From positions 62,001-126,000 of the forward strand of contig JAZRMX010000014.1 of the NCBI GenBank assembly GCA_045647885.1: DNA of 64,000 bases, given 5' to 3'. Within the stretch, counting starts at the first letter, position 1. Each line of letters opens with the position of its first letter. Source of the DNA: HGM04593 sp045647885 (GTDB lineage: Bacteria > Bacteroidota > Bacteroidia > Bacteroidales > Bacteroidaceae). Both the position numbers and the translations under genes were made by a program. Positions 27,667 to 36,500 of this stretch are shown here, piece after piece. The notes under the pieces were generated by a model. The model was not told where the DNA came from and made no database searches. It saw only the letters and a list, made by a program, of their open reading frames with translations.

Positions 27667-27700
27667 TTTGAGAGAGGCATTGCCTCTCTCAAATTGTTTT
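27667..27700 (+). terminator. Intrinsic terminator after the fasciclin/SusCD cluster
   Basis: TTTGAGAGAGGC (27667-27678) pairs perfectly with GCCTCTCTCAAA (27682-27693) around a 3-base loop, followed by TTGTTTT. Confidence 0.85.
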
Positions 27701-27719
27701 AATAACCAATAAAGACTAT

Positions 27720-28421
27720 ATGAAACGAATAGTCATACTTACCGGTGCCGGTATGAGTGCCGAGAGTGGTATTAGTACCTTTAGAGGAGGTAACGGCCTG
27801 TGGGATGAATATCCGGTGGAGATGGTTGCCACCCCCGAGGGATACGCAGCCAATCCCTCACTCGTGCTTGAGTTCTACAATAAACGCCGTACCGAGTTGT
27901 TGAATACTGAACCCAACGAAGGCCATCGCCTTGTAGCGGCACTTCAGGAGTATTTCGATGTTACGGTTGTTACGCAGAACGTGGATAACCTGCACGAGCG
28001 TGCTGGTTCGGGGAAGGTGATTCACCTTCACGGGGAACTTATGAAGGCCTGTTCTTCGCGCGCCCCGCAGAATATGGACTATGTTCGTGAGCTTCCATCG
28101 TCGGCACCTGTAATAGCTATGGGTGACCTTGCTGCCGACGGTTCACAGCTGCGCCCATATATAGTGTGGTTCGGTGAGCCCGTTCCCTTTATGGAAGATG
28201 CCATTGCCGCAATGCGTGATATCGACATATTTATAATAATAGGCACCTCGCTGAATGTTTATCCTGCTGCAGGTCTGTTGAATTACGCGCCGGCCAATAT
28301 TCCGGTCTATCTCATTGACCCCAACGATGTGAACGCGCGTCTTCCTAAAAATGCCATTCACATTCGTAAGGGAGCTTCCGAAGGTATGCGCATCCTCATC
28401 GATGAGTTTCTTTGCAAATAG
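27720..28421 (+). CDS. cobB: Sirtuin-type NAD-dependent deacylase, zinc motif absent
   Basis: A 233-residue sirtuin that removes acyl groups from lysine using NAD. Visible: GAGMSAESGISTFRG (9-23) for NAD, TQNVDNLHERAG with Q86, N87 and D89, catalytic H104 in HLHG, and GTSLNVYPAAGL. The Y53...R56 pair in EFYNKRR is the signature of class III (SIRT5/CobB-like) enzymes that prefer succinyl- and malonyl-lysine. The four structural zinc cysteines are missing: the region has only C111 and otherwise reads SSRAPQNMDYV. Flanked by a terminator upstream and rubredoxin downstream. Confidence 0.9.
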   Translation: MKRIVILTGAGMSAESGISTFRGGNGLWDEYPVEMVATPEGYAANPSLVLEFYNKRRTELLNTEPNEGHRLVAALQEYFDVTVVTQNVDNLHERAGSGKVIHLHGELMKACSSRAPQNMDYVRELPSSAPVIAMGDLAADGSQLRPYIVWFGEPVPFMEDAIAAMRDIDIFIIIGTSLNVYPAAGLLNYAPANIPVYLIDPNDVNARLPKNAIHIRKGASEGMRILIDEFLCK

Positions 28422-28509
28422 AGAAAATATTTCTTTGTCGCATAAATATTTTTTTGTTCTTTTGCCGAACAAAAAGAGAACATTAAGTGTTATATAGAAA
28501 AAGAGTATT

Positions 28510-28674
28510 ATGAAGAAGTATAGATGTACAGTATGCCAGTGGGTTTACGACCCCGCGATTGGCGACCCGGAACAGGGTATTGAGCCCGGTATTGCTTTTG
28601 AGAATCTGCCCGAGGATTGGGTTTGCCCCTTATGCAGTGTAGGCAAAGAGGAGTTCGAGCCTGTTGAGGAGTAA
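28510..28674 (+). CDS. Rubredoxin
   Basis: A 54-residue rubredoxin. The iron site is formed by CTVC near the N-terminus and CPLC near the C-terminus, with the family signature YDPAIGDPEQGI, PGIAFENLPEDWVCPLC in between. It is a cytoplasmic one-electron carrier, in anaerobes usually feeding peroxide- or oxygen-detoxifying enzymes or, less often, other reductases. It starts 88 bases after the sirtuin stop and is followed by a bidirectional terminator. No obvious redox partner is adjacent. Confidence 0.95.
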   Translation: MKKYRCTVCQWVYDPAIGDPEQGIEPGIAFENLPEDWVCPLCSVGKEEFEPVEE

Positions 28675-28678
28675 TGAT

Positions 28679-28714
28679 AAAAAATGAGCGAAGAAACATC
28701 TTCGCTCATTTTTT
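28679..28714. terminator. Bidirectional terminator between rubredoxin and ygiQ
   Basis: A 16-base perfect stem (28679-28694 with 28699-28714), loop AACA, with six A on one side and six T on the other, so it can end transcription from both directions. The flanking genes converge. Confidence 0.88.
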
Positions 28715-28719
28715 ATATA

Positions 28720-30576
28720 CTAAAGTCCTAGTCGTTTCAGCAGGTCGGGGCGTCCCAGTTGGCGCAGAATGCGCTTGATCTCCTGGCGCTCCTCGGGCTT
28801 GTACCAGAAGAAGAATTTTCTCTGTGCCTCCTTGTCGCGCATTGTGCGTGCCGAGAATACCTTCTCTCCCGTTTCGGGGTTTATTCTCGTGTAGTACATC
28901 TCTGTAGCCATTGTCATAGGCGTGGGAGTAAAGTCCTGCACCTGTTCCAGGTGAAAGTTCAGTTGCTTGGTCTCTGCTGCAAGCTCTGCCATTGCTTCGA
29001 TGGTGCTGCCCGGGTGGCTGCTTATGAAGTAGGGGATAAGCTGCTGCTTCAGGTTGTACTTCGTGTTTATCCTGTCGAAAATCCTCTTGAAATCGTGGAA
29101 CTGCTTAAAGGGTGGCTTGCGCATAAGGCGCAGAACCGTGTCGGCAGTATGCTCGGGTGCCACTTTCAGACGGCCGCTCACGTGGTTGCGTATCAGCTCC
29201 TCGGTGTATCTGTCGCTAGCCTCGTCGCGTTGTTTGTCGCCGCTACGGTGCAGTAGCATATCGTATCGCACTCCGCTGCCTATGAAGCTTTTCTTTATTC
29301 CGGGCAAGGCATCCACCTTTTTGTACAAATCGAGCAGTGCGCTGTGGTTTATATCCATATTAGGGCATATCTTGGGCTGTATGCACGACGGGCGTGAGCA
29401 TTTCGCACACATCTCGGGCTTTTTACCCTTCATCATATACATATTTGCCGATGGTCCGCCAAGGTCGCTCAAATAGCCCTTGAAATCCTCCATCTTCGAT
29501 ATGTTCTCCACCTCACGCAATATGCTCTCTGTACTGCGGTTCACAATGAATTTTCCCTGGTGTGCCGATATGGTACAGAAGGCACAACCTCCGAAGCATC
29601 CACGGTGAATGTTTACCGAGAACTTTATCATATCGTACGCCGGTATGCGCTTGCCGTTGTATTTTGGGTGAGGCAGTCGTGTGTAGGGCAGGTCGAAACT
29701 ATGGTCGAGCTGTTCTGTTGTCATAGTGGGGAAGGGCGGGTTTATTACCACAACTCCCTCTTCATACTCTTGCAACAGCCTTTTTGCGCTCACCTTGTTC
29801 GACTCTTTTTCTATCGCAAGGAAGTTGGCAGCCTGTTTCTCTTTGCTCTTCAGGCACTCATTGTGGGGCGCAAGGTTCTTGTCCTCACTCTCAAAAGCTT
29901 CTATGTCGTATTTGCGGGTAAGGTAGCCGGTCTGTCTTATCTTTTTTGTAATACCCCTTGCCTGTGTTGCCGTAATGAATTCTGCGCCGCTCTCTGCCAG
30001 CTGCTGTTTCATCTCACGTGCAAGTGCCAGGATAGGCTGTTCGCCCATTCCATATACAAGTACGTCGGCTTTGCTCTCTACAAGAATGCTCTTTTTCAGG
30101 CAGTCCTGCCAGTAGTCGTAATGGGTAAAGCGGCGCATTGATGCCTCAATGCCGCCAATAACTACAGCCGATTCCGGGAAGAGCTGCTTAATGGCATTGG
30201 AGTAGACTGTTGTGGCATATTCGGGGCGCATACTGTGCTTGCCGTTGGGCGAGTATGCGTCTTCGGAACGGAATCTCTTTGCTGCGGTATATTTGTTTAC
30301 CATAGAGTCCATGCAGCCTGCAGATATTCCAAAGAAAAGGCGTGGACGCCCCATCTTCTTGAAATCGCGCAGGTCGTCCTGCCAGTTGGGTTGCGGCACT
30401 ATAGCCACTCGCAACCCATCGGCCTCCAGCAGACGGCCTATGACTGCGGCTCCGAACGATGGGTGGTCTACGTAGGCATCTCCACTGAAGAGAACCACGT
30501 CCATCTCGCTCCATCCGCGCATTTCAGCCTCCTTGCGTGTGGTAGGTAACCAGTCGGTCAGCTTTCTTTCAGGCAT
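28720..30576 (-). CDS. ygiQ: YgiQ-family radical SAM protein
   Basis: A 618-residue member of the YgiQ/UPF0313 family. The N-terminus LTDWLPTTRKEAEMRGW and the DAYVDHPSFG block form the B12-binding-like domain; the radical SAM cluster motif CXXXCXXC is present in RGCFGGCAFC, and SSHPGSTIEAMAELA and LEQVQDFTPTPMTMATEMYYT are family signatures. The second Cys group (MCAKCSRPSCIQPKICPNMD) may bind a further cluster. The biochemical function of YgiQ proteins is not established. It overlaps the upstream small gene by 8 bases and is last in the porX operon. Confidence 0.93.
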   Translation of the reverse strand: MPERKLTDWLPTTRKEAEMRGWSEMDVVLFSGDAYVDHPSFGAAVIGRLLEADGLRVAIVPQPNWQDDLRDFKKMGRPRLFFGISAGCMDSMVNKYTAAKRFRSEDAYSPNGKHSMRPEYATTVYSNAIKQLFPESAVVIGGIEASMRRFTHYDYWQDCLKKSILVESKADVLVYGMGEQPILALAREMKQQLAESGAEFITATQARGITKKIRQTGYLTRKYDIEAFESEDKNLAPHNECLKSKEKQAANFLAIEKESNKVSAKRLLQEYEEGVVVINPPFPTMTTEQLDHSFDLPYTRLPHPKYNGKRIPAYDMIKFSVNIHRGCFGGCAFCTISAHQGKFIVNRSTESILREVENISKMEDFKGYLSDLGGPSANMYMMKGKKPEMCAKCSRPSCIQPKICPNMDINHSALLDLYKKVDALPGIKKSFIGSGVRYDMLLHRSGDKQRDEASDRYTEELIRNHVSGRLKVAPEHTADTVLRLMRKPPFKQFHDFKRIFDRINTKYNLKQQLIPYFISSHPGSTIEAMAELAAETKQLNFHLEQVQDFTPTPMTMATEMYYTRINPETGEKVFSARTMRDKEAQRKFFFWYKPEERQEIKRILRQLGRPDLLKRLGL

Positions 30577-30898
30577 TTTCCTCGTTTACTTTTGCTTGTT
30601 CTTCGGCAACTTGGTTCTGCAACCAGTTGTTGTAGCAGTTCATAAGGTTGGTCAGACCGAGAGCTTTCATATTCTCGTCGTAGAGAACCGAGCAGAGGTC
30701 GAGCAGTTCCTTGGCATCCATCTCCTGCGATGCAATGAGTGCGCGTACAGTGAGACGCAACTTGGCGAGCGACTCCTCGTTCACTGTGCCCAGGCTGTTT
30801 GTTATTCTGTCGAGCAGAGAATACTTTCTTATAATCTGCAATTGTTCCTCGGTAACCTCTATGGTTCTTGTACCCGATGCGTTTGCGTTTATTTTCAT
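30569..30898 (-). CDS. Small helical protein of unknown function
   Basis: A 109-residue soluble protein I do not recognise. It starts MKINANASGTRTIEVTEEQLQ and is predicted mostly alpha-helical and acidic, ending in a charged stretch (AEEQAKVNEENA). It has no signal peptide or membrane helix. Its stop overlaps the ygiQ start by 8 bases, and tsaE lies 13 bases upstream, so it is translated in the same operon. Confidence 0.75.
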   Translation of the reverse strand: MKINANASGTRTIEVTEEQLQIIRKYSLLDRITNSLGTVNEESLAKLRLTVRALIASQEMDAKELLDLCSVLYDENMKALGLTNLMNCYNNWLQNQVAEEQAKVNEENA

Positions 30899-30911
30899 AT
30901 ACTATATGTTT

Positions 30912-31343
30912 TTAGTCGTTATATTTTATTTTTAAAGTGCGTGAGCCATCTCTCTCCTCGGTAATTTCCACCTTCACGGTCTCCTCGGGCAGCAGTTCCT
31001 CTATAAGTTCCGGCCACTCAATAAAGCAGTAGGCGTTGCTGTAGAGGTATTCCTCGTAGCCCATATTGTATACCTCGGTAAGGGATTTTATCCTGTAGAA
31101 GTCGAAGTGGTAGATGGTCTCTCCACCCCTCTCCTCGTATTCGTTTACAATGGCAAACGTGGGGGAGTTTATGGCTTCCTCCACTCCCATCGCCTCGCAT
31201 ACGCTTTTAATGAATGTGGTTTTACCGCTTCCCATACCTCCGTAGAAGGCGAATATGCGGTTATCGCCCATTGCTGCCACGAACTCTTTTGCGGCGGCCG
31301 GGTACTGCTCAAGGCAATTGATCTTTATTATCTTTTCGCTCAT
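30912..31343 (-). CDS. tsaE: tRNA t6A-modification ATPase TsaE
   Basis: A 143-residue TsaE, the ATPase that works with TsaB, TsaC and TsaD to make threonylcarbamoyl-adenosine at position 37 of ANN-decoding tRNAs. Visible: Walker A GGMGSGKTT (K41), switch region INSPTFAIVNEY, HFDFYRIKSLTEV and the closing CFIEWPELIEELLPE. Size fits the family. Only 10 bases separate it from porX upstream, an arrangement also seen in other Bacteroidales genomes (from memory). Confidence 0.95.
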   Translation of the reverse strand: MSEKIIKINCLEQYPAAAKEFVAAMGDNRIFAFYGGMGSGKTTFIKSVCEAMGVEEAINSPTFAIVNEYEERGGETIYHFDFYRIKSLTEVYNMGYEEYLYSNAYCFIEWPELIEELLPEETVKVEITEERDGSRTLKIKYND

Positions 31344-31353
31344 AATTTCAATA

Positions 31354-32901
31354 TTATCTTTTCGGGCGCAGTGTTATCAGGGGCACGAACATCTCTTCAA
31401 GTGATATTCCACCGTGCTGAAAGGTATCTTTGTAATATTGTACGTAGTAATTGTAGTTGTTAGGGTAGGCGAAAAAGTTTCCTCCGGTTGCGAATACATA
31501 GCTGGTGCTTATGTTGGGCTGGGGCAGAAAAGCTTTAGCAGGTTCTTTTATCTCAAAAATATCCTTGCTGTTGCAGTTGAGTGCCTTGCCCAGTTTGTAT
31601 CGCAGGTTGGTGTTGGTGTTCTTGTCGCCTATAATCTTCACAGGGGTGTCCACCTGTATGCTGCCGTGGTCAGTGGTTATTATCACGGTGTAGTTCTCTT
31701 CGGCAAGCTCCTTGAAGAGTCTCTTTATGGCCGAGTGGCGCAACCACGACTGTGTTATGGAGCGGTAGGCTGCTTCGTTTGAAGCAAGCTCGCGCACCAT
31801 AAGTGACTCGGTGCGTGCGTGCGAAAGCATATCAATGAAATTTATCACAAGCACATTTATGTCGTTCTTCGAGAGGGTGTGCAGAGTGTCGAGATACTTT
31901 TCGGCGGCATTCGATGTCAGCACCTTGTTGTAAGAAAAAGTATCCTTGCGGCGGTAGCGTGTTATCTGTGTCTCTATGAGTGCCTCTTCGTTAAGGTTCT
32001 TGCCTTCGTCTTCCTCTTCATCGACCCACAGGTGGGGGAACATCTTTTTAATCTGCAAGGGGAGCAAGCCCGAGAATATTGCGTTACGCGCATACTGTGT
32101 AGCTGTGGGGAGTATGCTTGTGTAGAGCTCTTCATCAATGTTGTAGTCGCTGTTCAGTTCCTCGGCAAGCATCTTCCACTGGTCGTAACGGAAATTGTCG
32201 ATAATTATCAGGAACACCTTCTCGTTGTTGTCGAGGTGAGGGAATATGCGCTCGCGGAACAGGTCGTGGCTCATCATAGGGCGCTTGTCGCGCTCGCTTG
32301 CCATCCAGTCGAGGTAATTCTTCTTTACAAAGCGTCCGAACATATTGTTCGCCTCGTCCTTTTGAGTTTTCAGCATCTCCTGCATCTGGTTGTCGGCATT
32401 CTCGAGTTCAAATTCCCAGTATACGATTTTGCGGTACACATCCTGCCACTCCTCGTTGGTGCGTGCATCGCTTATCTGCATTGCCAGCTTGCCGAAGTTC
32501 TGCTGGTAGGCTGTGTTGGCCTTTTCGGCAACGATATCTTTCTTATGTATGTTCTTCTTCAGGGTGAGCAGTATCTGGCTGGGGTTCACTGGCTTTATTA
32601 GGTAGTCGGCAATCTTTGAGCCGATAGCCTGTTCCATAATGTCCTCCTCCTCGCTCTTTGTCACCATCACCACAGGAGTACCCGGGGTAATTTCCTTTAT
32701 CTGTGTGAGGGTTTCAAGGCCTGTCAGTCCGGGCATGTTCTCATCGAGCAGAATGAGGTCGAATGTCTCTCTTCGGCAAGCCGAAATGGCATCGTTACCA
32801 TTTGTAACTTTTACCACTTCGTAGTCCTTGGACTGCAGGAATATTATGTGGGCGCTCAGTAGCTCTATCTCGTCATCGGCCCATAAAAGTCGGTATGCCA
32901 T
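31354..32901 (-). CDS. porX: PorX-type response regulator with PglZ phosphatase domain
   Basis: A 515-residue protein with an N-terminal receiver domain (D9-D10, phospho-acceptor D53 in LLDENMPG, T81, K103 in DYLIKPVNP), a helical linker, and a C-terminal PglZ/alkaline-phosphatase-like domain (FLIIIDNFRYDQW, VLVINFIDMLSHAR, VIITTDHGSIQVDTP). This architecture is PorX, which with sensor PorY and an ECF sigma factor controls the type IX secretion system in Porphyromonas. Adjacent porW strengthens the name. The sensor is not in this window. Homologues also occur in species without full type IX secretion. Confidence 0.92.
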   Translation of the reverse strand: MAYRLLWADDEIELLSAHIIFLQSKDYEVVKVTNGNDAISACRRETFDLILLDENMPGLTGLETLTQIKEITPGTPVVMVTKSEEEDIMEQAIGSKIADYLIKPVNPSQILLTLKKNIHKKDIVAEKANTAYQQNFGKLAMQISDARTNEEWQDVYRKIVYWEFELENADNQMQEMLKTQKDEANNMFGRFVKKNYLDWMASERDKRPMMSHDLFRERIFPHLDNNEKVFLIIIDNFRYDQWKMLAEELNSDYNIDEELYTSILPTATQYARNAIFSGLLPLQIKKMFPHLWVDEEEDEGKNLNEEALIETQITRYRRKDTFSYNKVLTSNAAEKYLDTLHTLSKNDINVLVINFIDMLSHARTESLMVRELASNEAAYRSITQSWLRHSAIKRLFKELAEENYTVIITTDHGSIQVDTPVKIIGDKNTNTNLRYKLGKALNCNSKDIFEIKEPAKAFLPQPNISTSYVFATGGNFFAYPNNYNYYVQYYKDTFQHGGISLEEMFVPLITLRPKR

Positions 32902-32936
32902 AGTTCAGGTTATTCAAATTATTTTCTCCTCTTCGT

Positions 32937-35774
32937 TTACTTGTTCTCGTCTTCCTCACCGTAGTCGGGTTCGTCGAGGGTGTAGCCGTCAATCTCGAAC
33001 TCGGGGATGTCAAGCAGGTTCTCCTCGTAGAATTTCTCGTAGTCGGCGAAACTGTAGTGCTCTATTAACAAATCGAGGTTCGATTTTGATATTATATATG
33101 CGTTTATACCTTGCAGCAAGGTGCTCATTTCGTTATTGCCGTAGAGGCGCTTGCGGTATACAAATGCCTCGTCGAAGTTCAGGAACTCTTTCACTTGAAG
33201 CAGTGTTATGTGCGACAGCTCCTTGAACTCCAATGAGAAGTTGCGTACCATATAGCGCGAGAAGTTGTAACGTGCCACTTCAAAGAGAAGGCGTTTCTCG
33301 TCGAGCGAGTCTTTGGGGAAGGCAAGTACAAAGTAGTAGGGTGTGTTGCGCTCTGTGCTGAACGTGGGGAGGCTGTCGTTGGCTCCCTTTATGGTGCCGT
33401 CGCTCTTGCGGTCCCAGATGGATATTGATATTCCGCTGTGCAGCAGCCTTCCTTCCTGAATACCGGTTGTTATGCCCTCTCCTATGCGGCTTATGCTGTC
33501 GTTGCCATAATTGTCGATAAGTTTCTTGAGGGTTGCCAGTGCTTCCTCCTGCTTGCCGTTGTAGAGTTTTGACATAGCATCTATGAAGAGGAAACGTGCG
33601 CGGTGGTTGCCTTGCGGGTATCTCTTCTCGGCTGTCTCGTTCTCTTTTTCCACCTCGGTGTACTCTTGGTTCCTGTAATGGGCGTATGCTTTTACATATA
33701 TGGAGTCCTCGTTATGCTTGCGTGTGGCAGCGCTCTCAAAGAAGTCGGGCTGTTGTATGCGCAGGGCATAATCGTTTTCGGGGTGGGTGGTAAGGAGCAA
33801 TTCCTTGTAATGCTCGGCCTTTTCGGGCTCGTCCCAGCGCGAGCAAGCAAGGAATAGGTGGTAGTATGTGTCGGGCATTTTCTCAAATTCGGGATAGTTG
33901 TTCACAACCTTCTCCAGGTGGGAGAGTGTAAGTTTCTTATCCCCAGCCTTGTCCTTGAATATTATGCCGGCCTCGAAGAGGGCATCGCGCAAGGCTGCGT
34001 GTGCAGCCAGTTTCTCCTCCTCGGTTCTGGGTATCTGGCTCAAGTAATATTCCCTTGTTGTGGGGTCGGTGCTTGCAGGGTCACTCTCGGCTGCAATCTC
34101 CTCCTCTGTGGCTCTTGATATGCTGTCGCCTGCAATGCTGTCTGTTGATATGCTGTCACCTGCAATACTGTCGTTTGCAATGCTGTCGCTTTCGGCTTTG
34201 TTGTCGTTGTTGAGTACAACTCCAGCCTTCAGTCGCCAGAAGTCCTTGAGCTCGCGGTTTTCCCATTTACGTGCAAAGCTACGTATGCCCTGCGATACCA
34301 ATGTAGGGTTGTAGAAATACCATTTGCCCGCTTGGGTGGGGTCGTTGAAAGCCATATCGGCCGAAGTGCCTGCTGCCATCAGGTCGTTTGCAGCCTGTTC
34401 TCTTCTCTCTTTCTTGGCGGCTTTTTCCTCCTCTTTTATTTTCTCTTTTGCCTCTTTTACAAGCTCGTCTATTATGGAAAGCAGCTCGGCATCACTCAAA
34501 GTGGCCCAGTGGAGCAACTCACTCTGTTTCTCTATAATGTCGGTGTGTGCCACAAGGCTCTGCAGCACGTCGCAGCGGAAGGCAATCTCCTTCTCCTCGG
34601 GTGTTTCGCTGCCCAGCATCTGCTGCGCTTTTTCGTAGTTCTCTTTTGATTTTGAAAATTTCTCCTTCTCCCAGTATATCTTGGCAAGCGACAAGTGCAG
34701 CATACCTGTACCGTAACCGCTGCCTGTTCCCTCTTTCAACCCTTTTTCGTAGGCCTTGGTGGCTTCGGTGGTATCCTTGTCGCTAAGGTGTATGTTTCCT
34801 ATCGCGTAATATATCTGTGAAAGGTACTCTTTGTTCTTGGGGCTACGTGCCATACGGTTGAGCTTGCGCAGTATGCCTTTCTTGTTTTCGTTGGTGCGGC
34901 TTTCGGCCTGGCGCATACGTGCGTTGAAGGCAAGCTCGTAAGGCGGGTCTTGTGCAATTGCCTTGTCGAAGCTTTTGAAGGCGGCCTTGTTGTCGCCGGT
35001 CTTCTTGTAGAGCTGACCCATAAGGTAATATTCACGTGCCTTGTCAATGTTTGTAGCCTTTCTGCGTTTTATGGCTTTCTTTATGAACGGGAGTGCTTCG
35101 CTGTATCTCTGTTGCTTTACAAGCAGGTTGGCTTTGGCGCGTGCATACTCCTTCTCGTAGGCTGTGGGAAGGTTGTCGCGTTTTATGCGTGCAAGCAGGT
35201 CTTCGCTTTCGTAGAACCACTCCATTTCGGTGTAGCAGTTGGCAAGCCCTATACGTGCCTGGGCCACTACCTTGGGGTTGTTCTCGTAGAGGTTGGCTAT
35301 ATAAATGTATGTGCTTGCCGCTTCGGTGAATTCTCCTTTCTTGAATTGCGATTCGGCCATCATCAGCCAGGGGCGCCACAGAAAGGGGTTGAACTCGTTC
35401 TGTTCGTAGAAACGCTTTTTCTTTTCGCTCAACTTCTTCCCTCTTGGCTTTTTGGGCTTTCTTTTTATTGAGTGGTTCTTTATCGCTTTCTGGGCTTTCT
35501 CAATGGCTCTGTCGTAATTTGATTGCCCTATACTGTTTGTTGCAGTGCTGCTGTTTATGAGCATCTGCAGTTGCTCCAGATAATTGTCCTTGTGCCCCTT
35601 TATCTGCGCCTTGTTTCCCTCTTCAAAGGCGAGGTTGCCGTTGTAATATGTGTTGTATTTGGCCGACATAGCGTGGTAAGCACGGGTTTTTGCCGTGTTG
35701 TTCTTGCGGCTGACACAGCCGGCAATGGTTGCTGTCAGCAGTACTATGGCCAATATTTGTATGTTTCTTTTCAC
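32937..35774 (-). CDS. porW: PorW/SprE-like TPR lipoprotein
   Basis: A 945-residue TPR lipoprotein. Translation begins at GTG 35774; this start is needed for the lipoprotein signal KRNIQILAIVLLTATIAGC. After it, TAKTRAYHAMSAKYNTYYNG is characteristic of PorW/SprE, a type IX secretion and gliding accessory protein that links the PorLM motor to the outer-membrane machinery. Multiple TPR helices run from about 140 to 420 and again in the second half. A low-complexity Ser/Asp-rich stretch (about 520-560: repeated DSIA and DSIS) separates the halves. It lies between the His/Cys membrane protein and porX, 35 bases upstream of porX. Confidence 0.85.
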   Translation of the reverse strand: MKRNIQILAIVLLTATIAGCVSRKNNTAKTRAYHAMSAKYNTYYNGNLAFEEGNKAQIKGHKDNYLEQLQMLINSSTATNSIGQSNYDRAIEKAQKAIKNHSIKRKPKKPRGKKLSEKKKRFYEQNEFNPFLWRPWLMMAESQFKKGEFTEAASTYIYIANLYENNPKVVAQARIGLANCYTEMEWFYESEDLLARIKRDNLPTAYEKEYARAKANLLVKQQRYSEALPFIKKAIKRRKATNIDKAREYYLMGQLYKKTGDNKAAFKSFDKAIAQDPPYELAFNARMRQAESRTNENKKGILRKLNRMARSPKNKEYLSQIYYAIGNIHLSDKDTTEATKAYEKGLKEGTGSGYGTGMLHLSLAKIYWEKEKFSKSKENYEKAQQMLGSETPEEKEIAFRCDVLQSLVAHTDIIEKQSELLHWATLSDAELLSIIDELVKEAKEKIKEEEKAAKKERREQAANDLMAAGTSADMAFNDPTQAGKWYFYNPTLVSQGIRSFARKWENRELKDFWRLKAGVVLNNDNKAESDSIANDSIAGDSISTDSIAGDSISRATEEEIAAESDPASTDPTTREYYLSQIPRTEEEKLAAHAALRDALFEAGIIFKDKAGDKKLTLSHLEKVVNNYPEFEKMPDTYYHLFLACSRWDEPEKAEHYKELLLTTHPENDYALRIQQPDFFESAATRKHNEDSIYVKAYAHYRNQEYTEVEKENETAEKRYPQGNHRARFLFIDAMSKLYNGKQEEALATLKKLIDNYGNDSISRIGEGITTGIQEGRLLHSGISISIWDRKSDGTIKGANDSLPTFSTERNTPYYFVLAFPKDSLDEKRLLFEVARYNFSRYMVRNFSLEFKELSHITLLQVKEFLNFDEAFVYRKRLYGNNEMSTLLQGINAYIISKSNLDLLIEHYSFADYEKFYEENLLDIPEFEIDGYTLDEPDYGEEDENK

Positions 35775-35819
35775 GTTCAGGTGCTGTTCGGTAATGTGGA
35801 TATAACTTTTTTTGCCGTT

Positions 35820-36200
35820 TTATTGCAGTATGAGCAGTATTTCGTCCTTTATCTCCTGGGGAATCTCTATCCCGCGTGTCTGCAGGCACTTTACCCAGGT
35901 GTCAATCTCGTCGCGCTGCATGGTGAAGAGTATGTTTCGGAACTCCTCAATCTCCTCCTCGGTGTATTCTTCGGCTTTCTTGCCCTTGTAGGCATCGAGC
36001 TCCTCGTCGTCGAAATAGAGGTTGTTACTGTCATACCCTTTAGAGCAGTTGCTGTGTCTGCCACAGCACACTCCGTCTTCCCCCTCGTGGTCGTGGTGAT
36101 GGTCGTCGGTCACAACTCTGTTGCGGTAAAAACGATTAAGAAGAAAGAAACCTGCTATGATGAATGCCAGTATGGCTGCCAATATAATAGTCTCGTTCAT
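35820..36200 (-). CDS. Small membrane-anchored protein with His/Cys cluster
   Basis: A 126-residue protein: one N-terminal membrane helix (IILAAILAFIIAGFFLLNRFY), then a metal-ligand-like run DDHHHDHEGEDGVCCGRHSNCS (about 32-53) and a C-terminal soluble helical domain (EELDAYKGKKAEEYTEEEIEE, then WVKCLQTRGIEIPQEI). I know similar Bacteroidales proteins only as conserved hypotheticals. The CC-X4-C element recalls Cys-rich proteins near iron transporters, but that is a weak resemblance. It is first in the porW-porX-tsaE operon, 45 bases before porW, with a well-formed promoter upstream. Confidence 0.75.
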   Translation of the reverse strand: MNETIILAAILAFIIAGFFLLNRFYRNRVVTDDHHHDHEGEDGVCCGRHSNCSKGYDSNNLYFDDEELDAYKGKKAEEYTEEEIEEFRNILFTMQRDEIDTWVKCLQTRGIEIPQEIKDEILLILQ

Positions 36201-36221
36201 AGTATATATTATTATTTAATG

Positions 36222-36251
36222 CAAATTTAGTTTAAACCTTGTTCAATGCAA
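36222..36251 (-). promoter_or_regulatory. Promoter of the porW-porX-tsaE-ygiQ operon
   Basis: On the minus strand, TTG (36249-36251) and TAAATTTG (36222-36229) are 19 bases apart, a full Bacteroidota match, 22 bases upstream of the first ATG. Confidence 0.75.
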
Positions 36252-36393
36252 AATAATCGGGCAGAAATGCTGTGTTAATTTATATTGTTGTTCGCACAAG
36301 TGTGCTGCGGTGGGCTAAAAGACATTTGTAAAGTGTTTGTTGCTGTTTTTTGTGGTTTTTGCCTTTTTTGTACACTTTTTTTTGCCCGTTTGC

Positions 36394-36425
36394 TTGCAAA
36401 TTGTAAATATTAAATTGTATCTTCG
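36394..36425 (+). promoter_or_regulatory. Possible promoter of the FKBP pair
   Basis: TATCTTCG at 36418-36425 with TTG at 36394-36396, 21 bases upstream, about 75 bases before the ATG at 36501. The whole 36201-36500 interval is AT-rich with long T-runs and, apart from the two divergent promoters, I see nothing else in it. Confidence 0.5.
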
Positions 36426-36500
36426 CCACGTTTGTGCGACAAACGGTCAGTCGCTTGTTGGCAAAATGATATTTTTTTATTAACGTTAAACATTTATAAA

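Noticed and set aside
28451..28475. Inverted repeat before rubredoxin (TTTTTGTTC with GAACAAAAA) as operator or terminator
   Set aside because: Mostly A/T pairs, no T-run after it, and no second copy elsewhere; too weak to call.
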